Assembly: GCA_002440085.1 (NCBI GenBank)
Contig: DJRM01000099.1
Location: forward strand, 1 to 30,604
Reading direction: 5' to 3'
Source of the DNA: Bacteroidales bacterium UBA6360
GTDB taxonomy: Bacteria > Bacteroidota > Bacteroidia > Bacteroidales > UBA932
DNA length: 30,604 nt
Positions 17,201-23,107 of this stretch are shown piece by piece (the stretch's first letter is position 1; the number at the start of each line of letters is the position of its first letter). The translations under genes were made by a program, and so were the position numbers. Under the pieces are notes generated by a model. It worked only from the letters and a program-made list of their open reading frames with translations, did no database searches and had not been told where the DNA came from.

Positions 17201-17888
17201 GTTCATGAAACTCGGACACGGCTTTGTGTCAATGAGTTCGGAGGCATTCGAGGCCTTTGGGGCGAACGACCCCGGCACGAACGGCATTGGAACGGGCAAC
17301 GGCGACGGAACAACGGCAATAACCGCCGGGAGCCGCATTCAGGTTCTCGACCTCATCTGCGGCAAGCAGGGAACGACGCCCCGGGGGACAGGCAAGGCGG
17401 AGCCGATGTTCGGGGTGTTTCCGGAAGGCTTGCAGCAACGGATGCGCGAGTTCACGGAAGGAGGCGGCTGCCTGATTGTCTCCGGAGCGAACATCGGCAC
17501 CGACCTCGGAGAGGGCATCTATCCGGACGGCTTCGGCACGGGAGCGGAATTTGCGGCACAGGTTCTAGGATTCAGGCCGATGAACGGTCACGCAAGCCGC
17601 TGCGGAGAATACAGATGGGTCGGCGGAGGACGGAGGGAAGCATCCGGGAAGTTCACGAACACGCCGAATGCAAAATGCTACTGCGTAGAGGCGCCGGACG
17701 GCATTGTCCCGGCAAACACCTCCGGCAGGACTTTCCTGCGCTACAGGGACACCGGGATTTCCGCCGGAGTGACCTACGACGGAGGAGGCTATAGGACGGT
17801 CTGCATAGGGTTTCCGATTGAGACGGTGTCGGACGAAAAGGAAATGAGGCATATCCTTGAATATTGTCTGGATTTTTTCAACAAATAA
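14277..17888 (+). CDS. VanZ-domain / cell-wall amidase ('xanthan lyase' type) fusion protein
   Basis: A 1203-residue protein. Residues 1-130 are a VanZ-like module with four membrane helices (DKDVHFLMFLPFVPLMYL, SMIELIQGQTEYRGEDLWD). Residues 161-184, starting at an internal Met161, look like a complete signal peptide (MTVSATLASALLLAMSTAPE, then TAAQ). Then comes an Amidase_3-like hydrolase in two halves: about 320-375 (LWQSHGYYYE, LENAGAYVMLPRERD) and about 580-760 (FAFHTDAG; Glu in ILELLSHQNFND). It is interrupted by a golvesin-C-like beta domain (about 400-540) and a Gly-rich linker. A fibronectin-III-like domain (about 770-880) and a C-terminal Rossmann-like domain (about 887-1203) follow. 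It probably cleaves peptidoglycan outside the cytoplasm. In other Bacteroidales, as I recall, the VanZ and amidase parts are separate genes. The cysteine desulfidase follows after three bases. Confidence 0.88.
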   Translation: MRGKLHIAFKFVVLIYAAIVGVLCFADFDPTFIQEQSQLLHLTDKDVHFLMFLPFVPLMYLAFASYKWSFRKTMLFSAVMLVTAVAVASMIELIQGQTEYRGEDLWDAVAGIAGAGAGMVALLAVKAVAASRRKERPKGKVMADDGSAPAEGNGSGRSACMTVSATLASALLLAMSTAPETAAQSRDEFKECCDSLTARLQRRTGVRSDDLKLRKVLRRGRQLDFYFEQTLGDYPWHDGDVECFRKELKSCFPKKYSGRTVGEVFSKRSPLKDFVTPRLTYDGVPAKSLNRVSDPAVRETDIVRKVGTMEFSKGLEHRNIALWQSHGYYYELSLDRWEWQRACLFQTVEDMFTQSFVLPFLVPMLENAGAYVMLPRERDLNSAEYIIDNDISETSRTKGSFRVEGDWKIAGPGFADRTEVIQDGDNPFFAGTFLSAECGKKSKKGTMPKAVWRPDIAQDGEYAIYVAYRSLPESTESAHYIVKHLGGSSEFLVNQRIGGGTWIYLGTFPFDKGKDGCVILDGGASGGKGVVCADAVRFGGGMGNVARGGSADGGTAVTGEGAQVTAGENAQPDGEVSGMPRFAEAARYSLQWYGAPERVWSQNEGKSDYRDDYMCRGTWTDWLSGGSRMNRKADGLGIPIDLSFAFHTDAGTAARDTTIGTLAIYTSVSEGKTELPSGERRITSREYADIVQSQIVADIRATYDKDWTRRGTKDRSYLESRTPTAPSMILELLSHQNFNDMKFGLDPAFRFLVSRSAYKGILKYLSNRYGCPYAVQPLPVRSFATELGTVGDDEYSATLSWLPREDSLEPTAKPKGYILSTRIDDGVFDDGMVMKNTKAAADGRISYSLKLEKGHVYSFRITAFNDGGKSFPSETLSVGLPKGKNAGDVLIVNNFTRVAAPSYIDTQEYAGFDSRNGGGVDYIRRINYIGEMYQFRRDIQWKDDDAPGFGASWTDMAASLPAGNSFDYPAVHGREFMKLGHGFVSMSSEAFEAFGANDPGTNGIGTGNGDGTTAITAGSRIQVLDLICGKQGTTPRGTGKAEPMFGVFPEGLQQRMREFTEGGGCLIVSGANIGTDLGEGIYPDGFGTGAEFAAQVLGFRPMNGHASRCGEYRWVGGGRREASGKFTNTPNAKCYCVEAPDGIVPANTSGRTFLRYRDTGISAGVTYDGGGYRTVCIGFPIETVSDEKEMRHILEYCLDFFNK

Positions 17889-17891
17889 TTG

Positions 17892-19226
17892 ATGATGACC
17901 GAGAGAGAAAAAGAGATTATCGAACTGATTCACAAGGAAGTGAAGCCGGCGCTCGGATGTACGGAGCCTATTGCCGTAGCCCTGGCGACCGCCAAGGCCG
18001 CCGAGATTCTCGTTGCCCGCTGCGGTCTTTCAGAACGCCCGTCATGCGGAATGGAAATCGCGGTTGAGGTCAGCGGAAACATTCTGAAGAACGGGATGGG
18101 AGTCGGTATCCCCGGAACTGGTATGGTCGGGCTGCACATCGCGGCCGCCCTCGGAGCCGTCTGCGGGAAGTCGGAATATGGACTTGAGGTGCTGAACGAG
18201 CTGTGCCCTACGGCCGTCGGGAATGCGAAGAAGATGGTCTCGGAAGGATGCGTCGCCGTGAAGATGGCTCCGGAGAACGGGCACAAGCTCTATGTTAAGG
18301 CGACCGTCAGCGTCGAGGTCAGCGGAGAACGGCATTGCGGGACAACGGTCATAGAAGACTCCCACGACAGGATTGTGGAAACGGGATATGACTCGCAGGT
18401 TTTCGACGGAGTTTCCGGTTCTTCGGAAAAATCCGGCGGCAACGAAGAAAAGACAACTCCGGAATATCATCTTTCGGTAGCGGAAATATATGATTTCGCG
18501 AAAAACGTCGCGTTCGAGGACATAAGCTTCATCCTAGAATCGAAGGAGATGAATCTAAGGCTCGCGGAAGAAGGGCTCAAGGGCGACTACGGGCTGAAGG
18601 TGGGAAAGACCATCGCCGACCCGCGCTTCACTCCAGTCTTCGGAAAGGATTTCCTGAGCTACGCGATGTCCCTCACCGCCGCCGCATCCGACGCAAGGAT
18701 GGCGGGCTGCACGCTCCCGGCGATGAGCAACTCGGGCAGCGGCAACCAGGGCATCACTGTCACGATGCCGGTCATCGCCTTCGCCCTCCACTACAGCGTG
18801 TCCGACGAACAGCTCGCCCGCGCCCTCGTCCTGAGCCACCTCGTCGCTATCCACATCAAGGGCTACCTCGGCAAGCTCTCTGCTCTCTGCGGCTGCGTGA
18901 TTGCCTCCACAGGCTCCTCCTGCGGCCTTGTCTATCTGCACGGCGGCAGCTGCGCCCAGGTCTGCAACGCAATCAAAAACATGATCGGGAACATCACCGG
19001 AATGGTCTGCGACGGGGCGAAGGTAGGCTGCGCGATGAAAGTCGCCTCCGGAGTCTCAAGCTCCATCCAGTCCGCAGTCCTCGCCCTCGACGACATCTGC
19101 ATCTCCTCCAACGACGGCATCATTGAGGACGACATCGAGAAGACCATACGCAACCTCGGCCGCATCGGCTCCGTAGGAATGCAGAGCACCGACACCATGA
19201 TTCTCGACATCATGTCCTGCAAATAA
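17892..19226 (+). CDS. L-cysteine desulfidase / UPF0597 family (CyuA-like)
   Basis: A 444-residue cytoplasmic protein of the serine-dehydratase-alpha-like UPF0597 family. Known members are iron-sulfur enzymes that break L-cysteine to pyruvate, ammonia and sulfide. The N-terminal motif LGCTEPIAVALA holds Cys23, equivalent to a cluster ligand in the archaeal enzyme. Later come SNSGSGNQGI, a CGC pair, GGSCAQVCNAIKNMIGN, and CDGAKVGCAMK with the remaining cysteines. Length is normal. Start: the frame opens with TTG ATG ATG; I chose the first ATG at 17892, and 17895 is equally possible. It begins within a few bases of the amidase stop, so it is in the same transcript. A role in cysteine use and sulfide release is inferred from the family. 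Confidence 0.88.
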   Translation: MMTEREKEIIELIHKEVKPALGCTEPIAVALATAKAAEILVARCGLSERPSCGMEIAVEVSGNILKNGMGVGIPGTGMVGLHIAAALGAVCGKSEYGLEVLNELCPTAVGNAKKMVSEGCVAVKMAPENGHKLYVKATVSVEVSGERHCGTTVIEDSHDRIVETGYDSQVFDGVSGSSEKSGGNEEKTTPEYHLSVAEIYDFAKNVAFEDISFILESKEMNLRLAEEGLKGDYGLKVGKTIADPRFTPVFGKDFLSYAMSLTAAASDARMAGCTLPAMSNSGSGNQGITVTMPVIAFALHYSVSDEQLARALVLSHLVAIHIKGYLGKLSALCGCVIASTGSSCGLVYLHGGSCAQVCNAIKNMIGNITGMVCDGAKVGCAMKVASGVSSSIQSAVLALDDICISSNDGIIEDDIEKTIRNLGRIGSVGMQSTDTMILDIMSCK

Positions 19227-19254
19227 GAAACCTCCAAAAACACGACTCAGGAAT

Positions 19255-19539
19255 ATGACATCAAAGGAATACAGGGACTTTGTCGTTGAACAGACAGGGT
19301 TCGGAGACGAAATAATGACAAGGCAGATGATGGGTGAATACCTGCTCTACTATCAGGGCAGGCACATCGGAGGTCTCTATGACAACCGGCTTCTCGTGAA
19401 GAAGACAAAAACAAATGCGAAATTCAACCTTCCGGACGCGATGCCGTACCCGGGCGCCAAGCCCATGCTTCAGGTCAATGTCGATGACAGGGACGAAGTC
19501 CGCGAGGTGATTGTCGCCACGGCAGCCGGAGTGAAGTAA
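19255..19539 (+). CDS. TfoX N-terminal-domain protein
   Basis: A 94-residue soluble protein that matches the TfoX/Sxy N-terminal domain along its whole length: FGDEIMTRQMMGEYLLYYQG, then IGGLYDNRLLVKKT, then PYPGAKPMLQV. The C-terminal helix-hairpin domain found in competence regulators is absent. Such short forms are common in Bacteroidota and Firmicutes and have no established function. It lies 28 bases after the cysteine desulfidase gene on the same strand, so it probably belongs to that transcript. Confidence 0.85.
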   Translation: MTSKEYRDFVVEQTGFGDEIMTRQMMGEYLLYYQGRHIGGLYDNRLLVKKTKTNAKFNLPDAMPYPGAKPMLQVNVDDRDEVREVIVATAAGVK

Positions 19540-19599
19540 AAAATTAGAAGATTGGTGCAAGTTTACGCAATTTTATAGATATTCCATCCAACAGATAGA

Positions 19600-20049
19600 A
19601 TGAAGAAAAATATGTGGCTGATATTTGCGATACTTTCGGCAGTGTTTGCCGCCGCCACTGCCATATTGGCTAAAATCGGCATTGAGGAAGTGGATTCAAG
19701 CCTTGCCACGGCAATCCGCACCGTCGTGGTAGTCGTCATGGCGTGGATTGTAGTCTTCGTTTCTCACAGAATCGGGCATCCGTCGGAGAGCCTTTCAGCC
19801 ATGATCAGCGGCATATCACCGCGCAGCTGGCTGTTCCTGATACTCTCGGGCATCGCCACCGGAGCATCGTGGCTCTGCTATTTCTATGCAATCAAGACAG
19901 GCGACGTCAGCAAGGTCGTGCCCATAGACAAATGCAGCCTCGTGCTGACGATTGTCTTCGCGGTCATCTTCCTCGGCGAGTCGCTTACATGGAAAACCGT
20001 GGTCGGGTGCGTTCTGCTGCTGGCCGGAAGCCTCGTAATGATTATTTAG
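19600..20049 (+). CDS. Half-size EamA-family membrane transporter
   Basis: A 149-residue inner-membrane protein with about five hydrophobic segments (near residues 5-27, 38-57, 76-95, 103-123 and 129-148), equal to one EamA repeat of the drug/metabolite transporter superfamily. Typical phrases are AILSAVFAAATAILAKIGI near the start and VPIDKCSLVLTIVFAVIFLGE before the last helix. Full-size members have two such repeats, so this one should work as a dimer. The substrate is unknown. It lies 60 bases after the TfoX-like gene. Confidence 0.87.
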   Translation: MKKNMWLIFAILSAVFAAATAILAKIGIEEVDSSLATAIRTVVVVVMAWIVVFVSHRIGHPSESLSAMISGISPRSWLFLILSGIATGASWLCYFYAIKTGDVSKVVPIDKCSLVLTIVFAVIFLGESLTWKTVVGCVLLLAGSLVMII

Positions 20050-20091
20050 AAGCTGTTTGTTAATATTTTCACCATATTTTTCACTTTTTTC

Positions 20092-20124
20092 TTGACTCGT
20101 ACCCTACGGCATATATTATCTTTG
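20092..20124 (+). promoter_or_regulatory. Promoter of the MerR-type regulator
   Basis: TATCTTTG (20117-20124) is a perfect -7 box. TTG at 20092-20094 lies 22 bases upstream, slightly longer than usual. The start would be near 20129. This leaves only 12 bases before the ATG at 20141, so the ATG at 20156 is the more comfortable start for the regulator. Confidence 0.6.
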
Positions 20125-20155
20125 CAGCGGAATATTCCTAATGTGCACAGAGATT

Positions 20156-20986
20156 ATGAGTTACAACAAGTTAAAAATCGGGGAGTTTTCGCGTCTTTGC
20201 CGAGTCACGGTACGCACGCTCAGGCATTATGAGGAAATCGGTCTACTTGTGCCGGAAATTGTCGATATGGAAACAGGGTATCGGTATTATTCGGTGCATC
20301 AGATGCAGAAGATGAACGCTATCCGCAATCTCAAGGAAATGGGATTTTCGCTGAAGGAAATCATGGAACTATGGGACGAGGAAACGCACATTCCTTCGGT
20401 GTCGTCGCTGGAGAAGAAAATTTCGGATACGGAGACGGAACTGGAGCGGCTTAAAGTCCGCAGGACGCAGCTGAAGGCGATGATGGCTTCCCTCAAAAAG
20501 AAAGAAAAAATGGAAAAGATTTACATCGAGTCGCTGCCGGCAATCACGGTGGCATCCTACAGAGGAATAATCCCTTCATACGCCGCTCTCGGACAGCTCT
20601 GCTGTGAAGTCATCGGGCCGGAAATGGCGCGTCTCGGATGCGAATGTCCCGAACCGGGCTACTGCTTCACCATCGAGCACGGCGGCTACAAACCGGCGGA
20701 CATAGACATCGAGTACTGCGAAATGGTCACAAAGGCAGGCAAGGACTCGTCAATCATCAAGTTCAGGTCCATTCCGGAGGTGCCGACAGCCGTGTGCATG
20801 AAAGCCTACGGTCCGTATGACCGCCTGTACCGCAGCTATCAGGAACTTTTCGCGTGGATAGAAAAGTCCGGCTACGAAATCACTGGAGCGCCACGGGCAA
20901 ATTACGTAGATGGGGCATGGAATCAGGACGACCCTGAGAAATGGCTCACCATCATACAGGTGCCGGTGGAGAAGGCTGATAAATAG
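20156..20986 (+). CDS. MerR-family regulator with GyrI-like effector domain (BmrR type)
   Basis: A 276-residue cytoplasmic transcription factor. The winged-helix DNA-binding domain occupies residues 5-75 (KIGEFSRLCRVTVRTLRHYEEIGLL, and YRYYSVHQMQKMNAIRNLKEMG with normal residues). A coiled-coil dimer helix follows at about 85-125, and a GyrI/AraC-effector-like ligand-binding domain covers about 128-276 (KAYGPYDRLYRSYQELFAWIE). This layout is that of BmrR, which binds lipophilic cations and activates efflux genes. Neighbours fit: an EamA transporter lies just upstream and an RND pump operon downstream on the other strand. Its true target is not shown. The frame extends to an ATG at 20141, but I favour 20156 because of the promoter and the usual MerR N-terminus. 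Confidence 0.88.
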   Translation: MSYNKLKIGEFSRLCRVTVRTLRHYEEIGLLVPEIVDMETGYRYYSVHQMQKMNAIRNLKEMGFSLKEIMELWDEETHIPSVSSLEKKISDTETELERLKVRRTQLKAMMASLKKKEKMEKIYIESLPAITVASYRGIIPSYAALGQLCCEVIGPEMARLGCECPEPGYCFTIEHGGYKPADIDIEYCEMVTKAGKDSSIIKFRSIPEVPTAVCMKAYGPYDRLYRSYQELFAWIEKSGYEITGAPRANYVDGAWNQDDPEKWLTIIQVPVEKADK

Positions 20987-20990
20987 CAGG

Positions 20991-21030
20991 TTCCGCATAG
21001 TTGCCTGGCTCAACAGGCAACTATGCGGAA
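20991..21030. terminator. Perfect 17-bp inverted repeat between converging genes
   Basis: 20991-21007 and 21014-21030 are exact inverted complements around the six-base loop GCTCAA. It lies four bases after the MerR stop and contains the ogt stop codon in one arm, so it can serve as a bidirectional terminator or 3'-end barrier. No T run follows on either strand, which is unusual for an intrinsic terminator. Confidence 0.7.
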
Positions 21031-21548
21031 GTATTGATGTCAACTGACTCCAGCTCCAGCAGCATTCTCTTGGCTGCAAGTCCGCCGCCATATCCCGTCA
21101 GCGTGCCGTCGCTGCCGATCACCCGGTGGCAAGGGGCAAGAATTGAAATGGCGTTGGAGCCGTTGGCATTGGCCACAGCCCGGACGGATTTCGGCATACC
21201 GATACGCCGAGCCATCTCTCCGTATGAAATCGTCTGCCCATAAGGAATGTTCAGCAGTTCGTTCCACACCTTTCTCTGAAAATCCGTCCCGACGAACAGC
21301 AAAGGAATATCAAACTCCCGACGCTTTCCGGCAAAGAACTCGTCAAGCTGCCGCACCGTCTCTTCGATCACATCCGAAGTTCCTTCCTCAAATTCCGCCC
21401 GCAGCACACGTTTCAGCCGTCCGTCCACGTGATCACGATGCTTCTCCACCTGCCAGTCGCACAGGCAGAGCTTGTCCCCGAATGAGCCAAGCAGCAACGT
21501 GCCGCATGGGGATTCATACAGTTTCGTCTTTATTATATTCTCTTTCAT
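21021..21548 (-). CDS. ogt: Methylated-DNA--[protein]-cysteine S-methyltransferase
   Basis: A 175-residue DNA-repair protein that removes O6-alkyl groups from guanine onto its own cysteine. The active-site motif is PCHR with Cys140, preceded by the recognition-helix region RRIGMPKSVRAVANANGSN and followed by LTGYGGGLAAKRMLLELE. The N-terminal RNase-H-like domain and length match the Ogt/MGMT family, with no Ada regulatory domain. It is the last gene on the minus strand after the efflux operon and may have its own promoter at 21626-21660. Its ATG overlaps the stop of the HxlR remnant (ATGA), and its stop codon is buried in the perfect hairpin at 20991-21030. Confidence 0.93.
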   Translation of the reverse strand: MKENIIKTKLYESPCGTLLLGSFGDKLCLCDWQVEKHRDHVDGRLKRVLRAEFEEGTSDVIEETVRQLDEFFAGKRREFDIPLLFVGTDFQRKVWNELLNIPYGQTISYGEMARRIGMPKSVRAVANANGSNAISILAPCHRVIGSDGTLTGYGGGLAAKRMLLELESVDINTSA

Positions 21549-21658
21549 GGAAATATCGTCACATTATTGAAGCGCATCGTGCCGTTCCGCTCCAGGGTGT
21601 AGAGCACGAGCATGGTCCATTTATCCAAAACTATAAAAACTGCGGCAACACTTTCACA
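21545..21658 (-). pseudogene. Remnant of an HxlR-family regulator
   Basis: In the gap between the outer-membrane factor and ogt the minus strand reads a 37-residue piece whose first 31 residues match the start of HxlR winged-helix regulators: CESVAAVFIVLDKWTMLVLY, then TLERNGTMRFNN. The Cys lies 13 residues before the Trp of DKWTMLVL, as in intact members (CPVxDVLDxIGDKW). The frame then reads VTIFP and stops at a TGA that overlaps the ogt ATG. The rest of the helix-turn-helix, the wing and the C-terminus are missing, so this is a truncated relic and not a working gene. Confidence 0.7.
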
Positions 21659-21660
21659 AA
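21626..21660 (-). promoter_or_regulatory. Candidate promoter of ogt, inside the HxlR remnant
   Basis: TAGTTTTG on the minus strand (21626-21633) is a perfect -7 box. TTTG (21657-21660) lies 23 bases upstream, longer than the usual 19-21. The start would be near 21620, giving a leader of about 72 bases. Confidence 0.4.
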
Positions 21661-21677
21661 ATCGAGGCCGACTCCTT

Positions 21678-23063
21678 TTATTCGGTCCCGCCTCCGAGGG
21701 CACGGTAGAGGTTGATGACGGCAGTAGCCTTCTCCAGCCGGTCCGCGGCGCGTCCCGTCTCGGCTCCAAGCAGCGAATGCTGGGCGGTGAGCACCTCCAG
21801 ATAGGTGGTCGAGGTGTAGCGCATGAGCATCTCGGTGTTTTCCAGAGCTGAAGACAGCGACTCAATCTGGCGGTCGCGCCACTGCTCCTTGGCAAGGGCC
21901 GTCTGGTAGAGCGAGAGGGCTGTATTTACCTCGGCTCCGGCATCGAGGATGGTCTGGACGAGGGTCAGGCGTGCCTGCTCCATCTGCGACTTGGAGATGC
22001 GCAGCTGGCCGCGCAGGGCTCCTCCCTGAAAGAGCGGCTGGAAGAGCGAGGCCGCGGCTCCGAGGACGAGGCCTGTAGGGTTCATGATTGTGCCGCTGAG
22101 GTTATTCGTCCAGCCGGCCTGCCCGGAAAGGCTGATTGAGGGGAGGAGCGAAGCCTTCGCGACATTGACCCCATAGTAGGCCGACGCGAGGGCATTCTCC
22201 GCCGAGCGTATGTCCGGACGGCGTTCGAGCAGCCGCGCCGGGACTCCGGTCTTGAGCTCGGCCGGGAAAGACGAATCGACGAACTTGCCGCGCACTATGG
22301 AATGCGGGGTCTCGCCGAGGAGGGCGCAGAGACTGTTCTCAAGCTCGGTGATTGACTGCGCAATGCTTTCTGCGGAGGCGGATGCCGCGCACCATGCCCC
22401 TTCCATCTGCGAGACGGCCACCTGATTCGCCATTCCGGCCGACATCATAGCCTTGAGCACCTCCACGCTGCTGGCATATTTTTCCACGGTCTCGCGGGTG
22501 AAGGCGAGCTGCTCGTCAAGCATCAGAAGGGTGTAGTACTGGGTTGCGACTCCGGCGATGAGACCGGTGCGGACTGCGAGGGCGTAGTCTCCGGCCATGT
22601 CATAGTTCACCTTTGCCTGACGCTTGCGGTTGGTCAGTTTGCCGAAGATGTCAACCTCCCAGCCGGCAGTGAACGGAACCGTCCAGTTCCATGCCGCCCC
22701 GGTGTTGACTCCGCCGTCGAGAAAGCTGCTGTTGAAGCCTCCGACAGAGCCCTGCGGAGCAAGGCCGACCGACGGGATGTAGGCGAGACGTGCCATGCGC
22801 AGTCCCTCGTAGGCCTGTTCGACGCTCAGCCGGGCCTTTTTCATGTCCGTGTTGTTGTCGAGAGCCGTCCGGATGAGGTCCTGCAGCAGCGGATCGGTGA
22901 AGAGCTCACTCCAGCCCAAGTCGGCGAGGGAGGCCGTATCGGTGACGAAGGCGCCGAAGAGTGCGGAGTCGGCCGCGACAGTCTCGGGACGTTCGTATTT
23001 CCTGTATATTCCGCAACTGACGGTCATCATCAGCGCGGCAACGTATAATATTATCTTTTTCAT
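21678..23063 (-). CDS. RND efflux outer-membrane factor (OprM/NodT family lipoprotein)
   Basis: A 461-residue TolC-like channel. The N-terminus is a lipoprotein signal with lipobox MTVSC (Cys17). Two long outer-membrane-factor repeats follow, each with beta strands and periplasmic helices: YIPSVGLAPQGSVGG in the first, and GVPARLLERRPDIRSAENAL with SLLPSISLSGQAGW in the second. The LLERRPDIR motif is diagnostic of the NodT/OprM branch. It starts 44 bases after the pump gene and is the last gene of the three-part efflux operon, providing the exit duct across the outer membrane. Confidence 0.94.
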   Translation of the reverse strand: MKKIILYVAALMMTVSCGIYRKYERPETVAADSALFGAFVTDTASLADLGWSELFTDPLLQDLIRTALDNNTDMKKARLSVEQAYEGLRMARLAYIPSVGLAPQGSVGGFNSSFLDGGVNTGAAWNWTVPFTAGWEVDIFGKLTNRKRQAKVNYDMAGDYALAVRTGLIAGVATQYYTLLMLDEQLAFTRETVEKYASSVEVLKAMMSAGMANQVAVSQMEGAWCAASASAESIAQSITELENSLCALLGETPHSIVRGKFVDSSFPAELKTGVPARLLERRPDIRSAENALASAYYGVNVAKASLLPSISLSGQAGWTNNLSGTIMNPTGLVLGAAASLFQPLFQGGALRGQLRISKSQMEQARLTLVQTILDAGAEVNTALSLYQTALAKEQWRDRQIESLSSALENTEMLMRYTSTTYLEVLTAQHSLLGAETGRAADRLEKATAVINLYRALGGGTE

Positions 23064-23107
23064 CCTTATATTTTACTCCTTTTCATAGTTGTTGCCTTTA
23101 TATATTA

